A DNA stretch of 64,000 nucleotides from Phytoactinopolyspora alkaliphila (GCF_010550695.1 NZ_JAAGOB010000002.1:496001-560000), one strand, 5' to 3'; shown: positions 1 to 8,622, numbered from the stretch's first letter. Program-made: numbers and translations. Notes: a model not told the origin generated them from the sequence alone.

Positions 1-950
1 CCGAGCGGGTCGACCGCGAGATCAGGGATCCGGAAATGGCCACTGACGAAGACGAAGACATGTCCGCGCCGCCAGCGCCGGCGCCCGTCGCGCAGGGCAT
101 GCCTGGCGAGTCCGAGCAACGCGAGGCCGCCGTTCTCCTCGACGAGGTTCGGGCCGTCGGTGTGTGTGTTCACCACGACAATCTCATCCGCCGTGGCAGG
201 GTCAGCGCCCGCGACCTCGACCCAGATGGAATGCGTCACCGCGTCCTCGGCGACATCGGCGTCGAGCACCACGGTGGCACGGCGGCCATTTCGCGCCGCG
301 TCCAGCAACTCGTCGCCGGTGGCGCCGTCAACCCACAGCGCGGGGCAATCGTGGTACGGCGTGGTGAACGGCAGCACCTGCCCGGAGGCGTTTTCGGCCG
401 ACACACCCCGCCACACGCACACCACAGCCCGCACACCCGCCTCACGGGCGGCAGCTAGATCAGGGGCCCGCAGGAACGACGCGGCCACGGGGTTGGTGAT
501 GGTCAACGGCAGGTGTCCCGAACGGCGACGCAGGAACGCCGTGGGAATCCGCGGTACGGGAACGTCCACCACGGCGATCCGGCCCGATGCGTCGGTGAAT
601 GTACCGGGCGCCTTGCCGCAGTACACCAGCTCACCGGTCACACCGTCGGCAGGAGTTTCACCGGAATACGGGAACGGCGAAGTGACAGCGAGGCGTTGCG
701 ACGCCTCACCCCCCATCCACAGCTCCCAGCGACGAGGCTCCCAGCGCCGGAACCGCAGCTCGTCGCGGTGAACGTGCAGACCCATGGCTTCGAGCCGGCC
801 GCTCACGCTGTCGACGAACTCCTGATGCGCGGCGGTGCCGGTCAGCCGGGAGCCGAGCCGAGCCAGCTCGTCGTTCCAGCGGGTGAACTCTTCTCGGTCC
901 GGCAAGCTCCCCATCGCACCAACGTGCCCTTCTGCGGCGATCTCATGCAC
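1..950 (-). CDS. M28-like metallopeptidase, 3' end cut by window edge
   Basis: The minus-strand frame is open from a GTG at 950 past base 1, so the C-terminus lies outside the window. The N-terminal half has a charged helix (EEFTRWNDELARLGSRLTG), then a PA-like insert. At about residues 261-270 comes NTHTDGPNLVEENGG, which resembles the HxD zinc-binding segment and following Glu of M28 aminopeptidases. No signal peptide is visible, so it is probably cytoplasmic. The start is uncertain: GTG 950 (VHEIAAEGHVGAMG) or ATG 914. Family is inferred from these motifs; the substrate is unknown. Confidence 0.6.
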   Translation of the reverse strand, partial: MHEIAAEGHVGAMGSLPDREEFTRWNDELARLGSRLTGTAAHQEFVDSVSGRLEAMGLHVHRDELRFRRWEPRRWELWMGGEASQRLAVTSPFPYSGETPADGVTGELVYCGKAPGTFTDASGRIAVVDVPVPRIPTAFLRRRSGHLPLTITNPVAASFLRAPDLAAAREAGVRAVVCVWRGVSAENASGQVLPFTTPYHDCPALWVDGATGDELLDAARNGRRATVVLDADVAEDAVTHSIWVEVAGADPATADEIVVVNTHTDGPNLVEENGGLALLGLARHALRDGRRRWRRGHVFVFVSGHFRIPDLAVDPL

Positions 951-1087
951 CTCACCGGGAACTCGCCAGCCCGGGCGCGGACGAGGACCGGCGGAGGCAG
1001 GTCAAGCCATACGTGGTGGAACAGAATATCGCGATCTTACGGGTACTTATGTACCCATGACTCGTGAATTCGATACTCAAAGACAGC

Positions 1088-1357
1088 TTAAGTATCGATA
1101 TCGACTCGGCTGCCTTCGACAGTCCGGATCACATCAGGCGCGATGTAGAAGCGTGGATTGAGATGTCCCTCAACCGGAGCGAGGATTCCCTCTTTCACCA
1201 GTCTCTCGATGTGTTGAGCTGCAGCGCGCCGCGTCACGCCGAGCACACGTTGAGCCACCGGTACCGTCAACGCAGGCACCCGGAAGAGTTCATCCACTAG
1301 ACGGCCGGGAAGGGCGGACGACCTGGCTGTCATCACCCGCGTTCGATACGCATCCCC
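1088..1357 (-). pseudogene. C-terminal remnant of a Fic-family protein (winged-helix part)
   Basis: About 89 codons in frame to the stop at 1088 read like the extreme C-terminus of actinobacterial Fic proteins: a segment AYRTRVMTARSSALPG, then a helix-turn-helix (VPVAQRVLGVTRRAAAQHIERLVKEGIL) and a final wing. The Fic catalytic domain with its HPFxxGNGR motif is absent. The open frame upstream runs into the end of the dehydrogenase gene, so no full-length gene fits. I read it as the leftover 3' end of a lost Fic gene. An intact Fic gene with the same kind of C-terminal HTH lies at 52687-53940. It could alternatively be a small free-standing DNA-binding protein starting at the internal ATG. 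Confidence 0.5.
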
Positions 1358-1365
1358 CTCGATGA

Positions 1366-2838
1366 TCAGGGCAACGCCACAGAGACGTACTTGGTCTCCA
1401 GGAACTCCTCGATGCCCTCGAAGCCGCCCTCTCGTCCGATACCACTGGCTTTGACGCCGCCGAACGGTGCCGCCACGTTGGACACGATGCCCGCGTTCAG
1501 CCCCACCATGCCGGTCTCCAAGCGTTCGCACACCCTCAACGCACGCTGCAGGTCTCGCGTATACACGTAGCTCACCAGGCCGAACTCGGTGTCGTTCGCC
1601 TGCGCCAGGGCGTCGTCCTCGCTCTTGAAGGTGGTGATCGGTGCCACCGGGCCGAACACCTCCTCAGCCAGGATCCGCGCACCAGCCGGCACACCAGTGA
1701 CCACGGTGGGCTCGAAGAAGTACCCGGCGTCGCCGACGCGCGAACCACCGGTCAGGACACGACCCCCCCGTTCCACGGCGTCGGCCAGAAGGGTCTCTAC
1801 CGTCCCCCGCTGCTCGGCGCTGATCAAGGGCCCGACGTCCACGCCGTCGTCGGTGCCGCGGCCTACCCGCAACGCGGACAGCCGCTCAGCCAGCCTGGTG
1901 GCGAACTCGTCCGCCACGGATTCGTGGACGTGGAACCGGTTGGCCGCGGTGCACGCCTCACCGACGTTGCGTAGCTTGGCCGTCACCGCGCCCTCGACAG
2001 CGGCGTCCAGGTCGGCGTCGTCGAAGATCAGGAACGGCGCGTTGCCGCCCAGCTCCATCGAGACCCGGAGTACCTGTTCAGCGGATTGTTCGATGAGCTT
2101 GCGACCCACTCCGGTGGATCCGGTGAAGGACAGCTTCCGTAGCCGCGGGTCTCGGATGAGCGGCTCCGCCAGCGCACCACTGGAAGAGGTCGGGACGACG
2201 TTGAGCACGCCCTCCGGGAGCCCGGCCTCTTCCATGATGGACGCGAGGGCGAGCATGGACAAGGGCGTCTCGGCGGCGGGCTTCACCACCATGGTGCAGC
2301 CGGCAGCGACGGCAGGGCCGATCTTGCGAGTTCCCATGGCCATCGGGAAGTTCCACGGTGTGATGAACAGGCTAGGGCCCACCGGCTGCTTCATCGTCAG
2401 GACGCGGCTGCCGCCTGTCGGCGCCATCGAGTACCGGCCGGAGACGCGGACCGCCTCCTCGGCGAACCAGCGGAAGAACTCAGCCGCGTAGGTCACCTCG
2501 GAGCGTGACTCCGCGACGGACTTGCCCATCTCCAGTGTCATCACCAGGGCGAGGTCGTCGATGCGTTGGGTGATGAGCTCGAAGGCACCACGAAGTATCT
2601 CGCCGCGTTCACGTGGAGGTGTGTCTCCCCAGGATTGCTGCGCTTCGGCAGCGGCGGTCAACGCATCCTTGCCGTCCTCCGGCGTAGCGTCGGCCACCGT
2701 GGTGAGCATCTTGCCGGTGGACGGGTCGGTGACGTCGAAACGCGTCCCCGACGACGAGTCACGCCATGATCCGCCGATGAACAAGCCCGTCGGGACATTG
2801 CTCAGCACTGCCTGCTCTCGATCGGACACCGATCTCAT
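1366..2838 (-). CDS. gabD: NAD(P)-dependent succinate-semialdehyde dehydrogenase
   Basis: Aldehyde dehydrogenase superfamily, 490 aa, the normal length for GabD. It oxidises succinic semialdehyde to succinate at the end of the GABA shunt, or closely related semialdehydes, in the cytoplasm. Landmarks are the NWP-type FITPWNFPMAMGTRK segment, the general base in SMELGGNAPF (about E262) and the nucleophile in GEACTAANRF (about C296). The C-terminal PFGGVKASGIGREGG is characteristic of the SSADH branch. ATG 2838 is preceded by a purine-rich AAGGGG. It stands alone, divergent from the OsmC gene 97 bp away. The exact semialdehyde is inferred from family resemblance. Confidence 0.85.
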   Translation of the reverse strand: MRSVSDREQAVLSNVPTGLFIGGSWRDSSSGTRFDVTDPSTGKMLTTVADATPEDGKDALTAAAEAQQSWGDTPPRERGEILRGAFELITQRIDDLALVMTLEMGKSVAESRSEVTYAAEFFRWFAEEAVRVSGRYSMAPTGGSRVLTMKQPVGPSLFITPWNFPMAMGTRKIGPAVAAGCTMVVKPAAETPLSMLALASIMEEAGLPEGVLNVVPTSSSGALAEPLIRDPRLRKLSFTGSTGVGRKLIEQSAEQVLRVSMELGGNAPFLIFDDADLDAAVEGAVTAKLRNVGEACTAANRFHVHESVADEFATRLAERLSALRVGRGTDDGVDVGPLISAEQRGTVETLLADAVERGGRVLTGGSRVGDAGYFFEPTVVTGVPAGARILAEEVFGPVAPITTFKSEDDALAQANDTEFGLVSYVYTRDLQRALRVCERLETGMVGLNAGIVSNVAAPFGGVKASGIGREGGFEGIEEFLETKYVSVALP

Positions 2839-2935
2839 CCCCTTCGGTCCACGTCACTGTCTTCTCAACGCTACGCATCAGCCAGGCTACGCCCACCATC
2901 GTGGCCATCCTGCACCCTCTGACAGGGTGGGAGCC

Positions 2936-3358
2936 ATGGCTGAAGACACTCATCGATCCGTGTCCATCGAGCGCGTGGCGTCCCGGCAGTACGTCGCCAC
3001 CAATCCCCGCGGCGGCAAGCTCATCTTCGGTGAAGGGAACGACAACGAGTTCACGCCCGTGGAACTCCTGCTCACCGCCCTGGCCGGCTGCTCTGCCATC
3101 GATGTCGATTTCATCACCACGCGGCGGGCCGACCCTGATTCCTTCGAGGTCGAGGCCACCGGCGACAAGATCCGCGACGAGTCCGGCAACCGGATGGAGA
3201 ACCTCGAGCTCGCCTTCCGGGTCCGGTTCCCCGACGGCGACGACGGTGACGCGGCGCGCAAGGTCCTGCCGGATGCGATCGCGAAATCCCGTGATCGCCT
3301 CTGTACAGTGAGCCGAACCGTCGAGGTCGCCACTCCGGTAGCCATCAGGAGCGAGTAA
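2936..3358 (+). CDS. OsmC family peroxiredoxin-like protein
   Basis: 140 aa, typical for OsmC/Ohr proteins, which reduce organic hydroperoxides with a pair of cysteines. Both are present: C52 in LLTALAGCSAID and C123 in DRLCTVSRTV. ATG 2936 is chosen because the family alignment begins at about residue 5; the frame is open further upstream but that part lies antisense to gabD. The 3' end overlaps the convergent Gfo/Idh gene by 14 bp. Cytoplasmic, with no targeting signal. Confidence 0.85.
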   Translation: MAEDTHRSVSIERVASRQYVATNPRGGKLIFGEGNDNEFTPVELLLTALAGCSAIDVDFITTRRADPDSFEVEATGDKIRDESGNRMENLELAFRVRFPDGDDGDAARKVLPDAIAKSRDRLCTVSRTVEVATPVAIRSE

Positions 3359-4364
3359 CTGCGGCGTCCGAGGCTTCGGCGGCCGCGAAGATCCGCTCGA
3401 TCACCTTCATGTTCGCCACCGCATCCCCCGGCGGCGTCGGCACCGGCCATCCGTTGCGGATGGCGGACGCGAACAGCTCACCCTGAATCCCGTACTGATC
3501 CGCAGCCGGGATTTCGATCACCTCGGTCTCCGGTGCCTCCGGCGGGTTGCCGCCGGCTGTGTGGATGATCCTGGTCGGCATCCGCGGCGGGATGTTGAAC
3601 GGGATCTCCACCAACAGACGGCCCTCAGTGCCCAGCAGGTGCACCCGCTGGTCCCGCTCCAGCTGGGTAGAGCAGATGAACGTCGCATGCCGGCCGTTGA
3701 AGTCCAGGAGCGCCGATGTCAGAACGTCGGTGCCGAACACCGGGTCGCGCCGGACCATGGCCTGCACAGCGGTCGGCTCGGCGTCGAACATCATCCGGGC
3801 GACGTTCACTGGGTAGCAGCCGATGTCCATCAACGCGCCGCCGCCCAGCTCGGGGATGTTGCGGATGTTGGCCGGATCTGTGTTGTGGTACGAGAAGATC
3901 GCCTCGACAGCCGTCAGTTCACCGATCCGGCCTTCCGCGACGAGTTCACGGGCGCGGACCCACAACGGATGGTGGCGGTACATGAACGCCTCCATCAGCA
4001 GGACTCCCGCCTCACGGCAGCCAGCCACCATCGTCTGGGCCTCGTGCGCGGTCATGGCCAGCGGCTTCTCACACAGCACATGCTTGCCTGCGGCAGCGGC
4101 CTTGAGCGTCCACTCGGCGTGCAGATTGTTCGGCAACGGGATATAGACGGCTTCGATCTCCGGATCGTCCAGCAGCGCCTGGTAGGAGCCGTACGTGCGC
4201 GCGATACCGAGCTGAGCCGCGACCTCGTCCGCACGCTCGAGGTTTCTCGACGCGATCCCGGCGATCTCGCAGTTGGCCGCTTGCCGCATTCCGGGGATCA
4301 CCTTGTTCACGGCGATCGACGCGCAGCCGAGTACGCCCCAACGGACCGGTTCAGCCATGGTCAT
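3345..4364 (-). CDS. Gfo/Idh/MocA family NAD(P)-dependent oxidoreductase
   Basis: 339 aa. The N-terminal Rossmann domain begins RWGVLGCASIAVNKVIPGM and contains the family signature CEKPLAMTAHEA at about residues 98-109. The second domain is the GFO/IDH C-terminal sheet with GGGALMDIGCYPVNVARM. Members oxidise or reduce sugars, polyols and dihydrodiols. No sugar-transport genes are adjacent, so the substrate cannot be inferred. It is transcribed away from the WYL gene, with a gap of about 50 bp. Confidence 0.85.
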   Translation of the reverse strand: MTMAEPVRWGVLGCASIAVNKVIPGMRQAANCEIAGIASRNLERADEVAAQLGIARTYGSYQALLDDPEIEAVYIPLPNNLHAEWTLKAAAAGKHVLCEKPLAMTAHEAQTMVAGCREAGVLLMEAFMYRHHPLWVRARELVAEGRIGELTAVEAIFSYHNTDPANIRNIPELGGGALMDIGCYPVNVARMMFDAEPTAVQAMVRRDPVFGTDVLTSALLDFNGRHATFICSTQLERDQRVHLLGTEGRLLVEIPFNIPPRMPTRIIHTAGGNPPEAPETEVIEIPAADQYGIQGELFASAIRNGWPVPTPPGDAVANMKVIERIFAAAEASDAAVTRS

Positions 4365-4410
4365 CGCTTCTTTCGTACGTTGTCAGCGTCGTCTCCGGCC
4401 AACGCTATCG

Positions 4411-5160
4411 GTGCTCGCTGACATCGTCCCTGCCGGTGGTCGCCGGGTGCGGACCACCGGCGGCAGCTGGTCAGCTCGGTCCCGGACCCTGGTCAGCACG
4501 GCCGGTATCGGTTACGGTGATCGCCAATCATTCGGCAGGTGGGGAGATCTGCTCGAGAGCGCGCTCGAAGCACTGCTCGCCACCACGCTGCAAGGAATCG
4601 GAGCCCGGCGAAGCGACTGGCTCGCCGGCCTGGTGGCGACGGTGGGCGATGCATTGCGCACCCGTCATCGCCTGGCCCTGATCTACGCCCGGGCCTGGGA
4701 ACCGGGAGTGCGGGAGCATGTGATCGAGCCGTACCGGCTGACCAAGACCCGCCGCGGCTGGGAGCTCGACGCCGGCCTTCCCGACGAGCGGGTAGGCACA
4801 TTCCTCTTGTCCGGAATTCGCTCGGCAACGCTGCTCGACGAGATGTTCGACCGGCCGCCGGACGTGGACGCGCGTATCGCCCGCAACCGCGACGTCACTG
4901 CCGTGGACGTTGTGGTGCCACAGGACGATCGTTGGGTGGTGGAACGCTTCGCCGAGTCTGTCGAGGTGATCCACGAAGACGAGGGCGAGGTCCGGCTCCG
5001 GGCGCATCTCCTGCCCCCGGTGGAACACCGGCTCGGGCTGCTGCTGGTGGTCGCTGGTCCGCGCGCATTCGTGGTGACACCCACCCACCTGCGAGATGTC
5101 GGCGTGGATCTGGCGCGCGAGCTGCTGAGCCATCACGCGGACGGCGCCGACGGCCGGTAA
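4411..5160 (+). CDS. WYL domain protein lacking its N-terminal HTH
   Basis: The C-terminal two thirds read as a WYL regulator: an ALEALLATTLQGI helix, the core LALIYARAWEPGVREHVIEP, YRLTKTRRGWELDAG in place of the usual WYL triplet (WEL here), then FLLSGIRSATLLDEMF and a final WCX-like domain. WYL proteins sense ligands or nucleic acid and normally carry an N-terminal winged helix. None is visible: the frame upstream is short and low in structure. The start is a guess (GTG 4411; GTG 4447 also fits). The gene is either 5'-truncated or a stand-alone ligand-binding module. It is divergent from the Gfo/Idh gene. Confidence 0.55.
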   Translation: MLADIVPAGGRRVRTTGGSWSARSRTLVSTAGIGYGDRQSFGRWGDLLESALEALLATTLQGIGARRSDWLAGLVATVGDALRTRHRLALIYARAWEPGVREHVIEPYRLTKTRRGWELDAGLPDERVGTFLLSGIRSATLLDEMFDRPPDVDARIARNRDVTAVDVVVPQDDRWVVERFAESVEVIHEDEGEVRLRAHLLPPVEHRLGLLLVVAGPRAFVVTPTHLRDVGVDLARELLSHHADGADGR

Positions 5161-5343
5161 CGGCACCTCATCGCTTCACCGCTCTGAGACAGGCCTACCC
5201 GAGCGCTGCGCACGACCGTGCTGAGCGGAAGCGCTGTGTGTCCCTACAGGCAACTGGCGACGTTGTCCGGGTTCCGGGTCCGACCGGACAGTGTCAGACC
5301 CAAATGGCAGAATCGAACACATGATCTAACCGGGATCTGGGGC

Positions 5344-5375
5344 GGGACTGCACGGACTAGCCTCCGCGCAGTCCC
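5344..5375 (+). promoter_or_regulatory. Leader hairpin upstream of the small HTH gene
   Basis: GGGACTGC at 5344-5351 pairs perfectly with GCAGTCCC at 5368-5375 around a 16-base loop, and GGGG/CCCC can extend it outward. It ends 33 bp before the ATG at 5409 and leaves the GGGAGG ribosome binding site free. It may be the terminator of the preceding WYL gene or a 5' leader structure. No poly-U tract follows. Confidence 0.4.
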
Positions 5376-5408
5376 TAGTTCCCCAACCTGAAAAGGGAGG
5401 CAGGGACC

Positions 5409-5828
5409 ATGCCGAACAACTTACCCCACCACTCTCTGACGAGCACGGCCGTCAGGGAGGACGAGCACTGGTTCGTGACGTGTGATCAGTACCCGTCGGT
5501 CCACTCCTCGGCGAGGCTTCTGACCCACGCCCGCGAAGACCAGAGACTACGCATCGCGGCGCACCTCGACGTGCCCGCGTCCACCGTGAGCGTCGAGGTC
5601 CGGGCACGCCTGCCTACCGAGACCGCCCAGCGCATCGATCGCGCGCAGAACCTGCGCGGTACGGCGTCGTGGGCCAACGGCACCGCCGCGAAGGAGCTGC
5701 GCGAAGCGGCCCGCACCCTAGTGGAGATGAACCTGTCGCTGCGAGACGTCGGAACCATCCTCGGCGTCTCTCATCAGCGCGCTCACCAGATCATTCACCC
5801 GAAGCCGCGGACTCGCCGGAGGGGGTGA
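5409..5828 (+). CDS. Small HTH DNA-binding protein, possible antitoxin-like regulator
   Basis: 139 aa. Residues 1-70 resemble a HicB-like small domain (EDEHWFVTCDQYPSVHSSARLLTHAREDQ). Residues 95-139 hold a helix-turn-helix, RTLVEMNLSLRDVGTILGVSHQRAHQII, followed by a basic tail KPRTRRRG. The ATG is backed by a strong GGGAGG 10 bp upstream. HicB-plus-HTH proteins usually neutralise a HicA toxin, but no HicA-sized gene is adjacent. It is therefore an orphan antitoxin or a plain regulator. The HicB resemblance is weak and inferred by eye. Confidence 0.6.
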   Translation: MPNNLPHHSLTSTAVREDEHWFVTCDQYPSVHSSARLLTHAREDQRLRIAAHLDVPASTVSVEVRARLPTETAQRIDRAQNLRGTASWANGTAAKELREAARTLVEMNLSLRDVGTILGVSHQRAHQIIHPKPRTRRRG

Positions 5829-5995
5829 ACCCATTGGAGAGGATCCCCGGCATCGCTACTACCGACCGGCGCTGCCGGGGATCTATGATCACCAGTGCCG
5901 CTTGACACGGACATCGGCGGGACTATGCTTCAACTCCAATAGCGAAACACGTATTTTAAGGAATGAAGGACTGATCTTGGCAAGGTTGGTGGGCC

Positions 5996-6331
5996 ATGAA
6001 GATCGATAGCTATCCTTGCTACGGCTGTGCCGGCGGTGCCCCCCGGTGGCGTAGCCCCCGGCTGGGATGGCTCTGCCTCACCTGCTTCTCCGAGAAGAGC
6101 GAGCCCGCGGTCCGCGTCGTCACCGACTCGGAGGACGACGCTGAGCCCACCTGCGACGGTCTACCCGTCGTTCGGGGCGAGAACGGCTCGGCATGGACGC
6201 TGGTCGTCTACGGACACAAGGCGGCAGCTCCCGTCGAAATCCTGCCCCTGGGCGACAAACTCGACGCCGAAGAAGCAGTAGACGAGGCCAAATGGATCCT
6301 GGACAAGAGGTCCCGGCAGCAGACGGCGTAG
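5996..6331 (+). CDS. Hypothetical protein with N-terminal CxxC pairs
   Basis: 111 aa, not recognised. CYGC at residues 8-11 and CLTC at about 27-30 form a plausible zinc ribbon. The rest is acidic, with a short beta-rich stretch (GSAWTLVVYGH) and an amphipathic C-terminal helix rich in Glu and Lys. It follows the small HTH gene on the same strand by 167 bp and converges on the secreted protein gene. No ribosome binding site stands out and coding support is moderate. Confidence 0.5.
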   Translation: MKIDSYPCYGCAGGAPRWRSPRLGWLCLTCFSEKSEPAVRVVTDSEDDAEPTCDGLPVVRGENGSAWTLVVYGHKAAAPVEILPLGDKLDAEEAVDEAKWILDKRSRQQTA

Positions 6332-6398
6332 CGGCCCCAGCACGCACAACCGCAACGCAGGCGCGGTGGCTTCCGGTCTACTCAGCCTGCTGCCGAGC

Positions 6399-7286
6399 TC
6401 AGTCGACCAGCACGGTCCCGGCACTGTGCACGGTGAATGTCTCCGCAGCCTCGTAGACCAGCGGTTCGATGTCGGTGATCGGTGGGATGCCTTCCACGGT
6501 CAGCGTCACTGCCCACGTGGCTTCCAGGCCGACCTCCTGCTCCCCCGCGCTGGAGTAGATCGCACGCACCGGATAGTGATCCGGCTGGGTTAGCGGATCG
6601 GTGCCGTCGTAACTCCGCCCAGGCCCGGAACCCCCGTCCCCGTTGCTCCAACTCCACGCGTACTCCGGGACCGCGTCGACCTGCCCCGGCAACGGGTTCT
6701 CGATCTCGAAACCCACCGGGCCCACGTCGTCGGTCGCGGCGAGTACCGGGAGGTTGACCACCGCGTTGTACGCAGGCGCCACCTCGATGCGCGGCTGCGT
6801 GACCGCCTCGTAGTGCTCTTCCAAAATCGCGAGGATCTCGGCTTCGACATCCTCCAGCGGAATGGGCTCGCCCGTGCTGAATGTGCGGCACGTGCGCTCC
6901 CGGCCGGGCCAAGGCTCCCACGGATCGGCGGCACTCTCGCGCCGGTAAACCTGCGTCAAGTAGCCGATCGCGCCATCAGACTCGCAAGTCGCTTCCACGC
7001 ACAGCACGTCATACGGCTGATTCGGATCGTTCGAGCCACACAAGACGACGTAGCGCACCATCCACACCACGCCATCGTGCGTTTCCGACCCTTCACGCCC
7101 CGGTGGCACCGGAAAAAACGTCCGGTTGTCGCTGTCATATATGTACTTAACGCCACCACCGTCAGTCTCAGGCGGAGGAGGACAATTTCCTCCCCAGATG
7201 CCGCAAGCAAACGCATTGTTTGTAGTAATGCTTGCCGTGAACAGTAGCAGGCTTCCGACGACGACTGCTACTATCCTCGCCTTCAA
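6399..7286 (-). CDS. Secreted hypothetical protein, TTG start coupled to upstream lipoprotein
   Basis: About 295 aa. A Sec signal peptide (KARIVAVVVGSLLLFTASITTNNAFA) is followed by CGIWGGNCPPPP and a beta-rich domain with several Cys residues (YVVLCGSND, VLCVEATCES, RTCRTFSTG). The C-terminal half looks like a PKD-type fold (VPEYAWSWSNGDGG). I place the start at TTG 7286: GGGAGAA stands six bases upstream and the TTG overlaps the TGA of the lipoprotein gene as TTGA, the sign of translational coupling. ATG 7313 would instead lie inside the preceding gene. Function unknown; probably exported together with the lipoprotein. Confidence 0.65.
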   Translation of the reverse strand: MKARIVAVVVGSLLLFTASITTNNAFACGIWGGNCPPPPETDGGGVKYIYDSDNRTFFPVPPGREGSETHDGVVWMVRYVVLCGSNDPNQPYDVLCVEATCESDGAIGYLTQVYRRESAADPWEPWPGRERTCRTFSTGEPIPLEDVEAEILAILEEHYEAVTQPRIEVAPAYNAVVNLPVLAATDDVGPVGFEIENPLPGQVDAVPEYAWSWSNGDGGSGPGRSYDGTDPLTQPDHYPVRAIYSSAGEQEVGLEATWAVTLTVEGIPPITDIEPLVYEAAETFTVHSAGTVLVD

Positions 7287-7897
7287 ATCACTTCTCCCTT
7301 TATGATAATCCAAACACCTGTTTCATTCTTCACCAGCTGATAGACGCTCTGAACCGCCTCGTACTCGTCAAACTCTTGAACTAACGCGCCGTCATTGTCA
7401 ATTAGTCGCCCAGGTGGTGAATCGATCACTGTGGTAATAACGACCACGCCATCTCCTGCCGAGACCAGAGAGACATCCAGAACTTCTACATCGTCACCTT
7501 CGAACCTCAGTTCCTGGTGATGCTTACGTTTAGCAAATTCGTAACCAATAAGGCACTCTTCACAGCTGTCGGCGAACATCTCTCGCCGACGCTGCAGCGC
7601 CTCCTCCGAAGTCCAGCTTTCATTTATCGCGTCGATGTACTCTTCGAAGAACTCGGTGATCTCGGCTTCGAGTTCTTCGGTCGGGTCGGGGTCGGGCGTG
7701 GGTTCTTGTGTCGGTTCACTCGGCGTCGGATCCGGGGATTCCGTCTGCGCCGGTGTTGTCGGGGGTGTGGTCTCGAGCGGACCAGCGTCGTCGTCGCTGG
7801 AGCACCCCACCACTGTGAGGGCGCTCGCGACGAGCACCGGCACGGCGCGGGTGACGGTCCGCCCAGCGATAGGCCTGCCGGCGCACCTGCTCTTCAC
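7283..7897 (-). CDS. Lipoprotein, DUF6318-like
   Basis: From GTG 7897 the protein begins with basic residues and a hydrophobic stretch ending in the lipobox TVVGC (Cys about residue 32). A Thr/Pro/Glu linker follows, then a globular domain with ELEAEITEFFEEYIDAINESWTS, CEECLIGYEFAK and VQSVYQLVKNETGVWIII. This pattern recalls the actinobacterial DUF6318 lipoproteins; I am not certain. ATG 7966 is also in frame but would put the lipobox about 55 residues in, too far for a lipoprotein signal. It is the first gene of a two-gene unit with the secreted protein. Confidence 0.65.
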   Translation of the reverse strand: MKSRCAGRPIAGRTVTRAVPVLVASALTVVGCSSDDDAGPLETTPPTTPAQTESPDPTPSEPTQEPTPDPDPTEELEAEITEFFEEYIDAINESWTSEEALQRRREMFADSCEECLIGYEFAKRKHHQELRFEGDDVEVLDVSLVSAGDGVVVITTVIDSPPGRLIDNDGALVQEFDEYEAVQSVYQLVKNETGVWIIIKGEVI

Positions 7898-8109
7898 AGC
7901 CCGCGTCCACCATCCGCGAGCGCCCGGCTCAGGCGAAGCCCCACCCCTGCTTCCAAGATCAAGCATGACGGAAGGGTAGACGCTAGTCGCGGAGTGCGCC
8001 AGGTCACTATCCACAGGCACCCAGACACGCGACGACAGTGGCACCCATGCCATCGGGAGCGGGTGTCGCCGTCATCGCGCGTCCGTCGGCACCCATCCGC
8101 CGCGACGCG

Positions 8110-8523
8110 TCAGGCCAGGAACTTGTCGGCGAACTCCTCGGCCGGTGGGATTTCGGTGATGACGTCGACGAGCGCGCCCGCGGGATCGGCGACGATGAAA
8201 TGGCGTTGCCCGAAGTCCTCGCTCCGGAGCTCCAGCACAGCCTCCAGATCGCCGTCGACCACGAGCCGCTTGTGCTCGGCGTCGACGTCGTCGACCTCGA
8301 AGTTGAGCAGGAGGCCGGCGACCGGGCGCCGATAGGCGGCCGGAATAGTCGGGTGCGTGGCGTCCAGGATGGCCAGCTCATACGGCCGCTCACCCGGGCG
8401 GTTCAGGCTCACGTACCAGTCGGCCTCGAAGACCACCTCGAAACCGAAGTGGTTGACGTAGAAGTCCCGCGTGGCGGCGACCTTGTCGGTGGCGATGACG
8501 GGGTAGAAGCTCGACAGTTTCAT
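8110..8523 (-). CDS. VOC family (glyoxalase/bleomycin resistance-like) protein
   Basis: 137 aa with two beta-alpha-beta-beta-beta halves: [32 protein letters not shown] at the start, and [21 protein letters not shown] at the end. VOC proteins bind a metal or small ligand and act as lyases, dioxygenases or drug-sequestering proteins. Start ATG 8523 is where VOC homology begins; an upstream extension would run through the operators into the TetR gene. It is divergent from tetR with two palindromic operators between, so it is the likely target of that regulator. Confidence 0.8.
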   Translation of the reverse strand: MKLSSFYPVIATDKVAATRDFYVNHFGFEVVFEADWYVSLNRPGERPYELAILDATHPTIPAAYRRPVAGLLLNFEVDDVDAEHKRLVVDGDLEAVLELRSEDFGQRHFIVADPAGALVDVITEIPPAEEFADKFLA

Positions 8524-8546
8524 TGCTCCCTCGATCCTCCGAAGAT

Positions 8547-8563
8547 ACATACCGTCGGTATGT
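8547..8563. promoter_or_regulatory. TetR operator 1
   Basis: ACATACCGTCGGTATGT is a perfect 17-bp palindrome with 8-bp arms around a central T. It lies 23 bp upstream of the VOC start. It matches the second site 40 bp away except for one base in the centre region. Confidence 0.75.
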
Positions 8564-8586
8564 TCGTGTGAACAACACCGTAAGAT

Positions 8587-8603
8587 ACATACCTTCGGTA
8601 TGT
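8587..8603. promoter_or_regulatory. TetR operator 2
   Basis: ACATACCTTCGGTATGT has 7-bp perfect arms and lies 19 bp upstream of the TetR ATG. It is spaced exactly 40 bp from operator 1, about four helical turns, so both sites face the same side of the DNA. Confidence 0.75.
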
Positions 8604-8622
8604 CAACCGCTAGGATCTCCCT

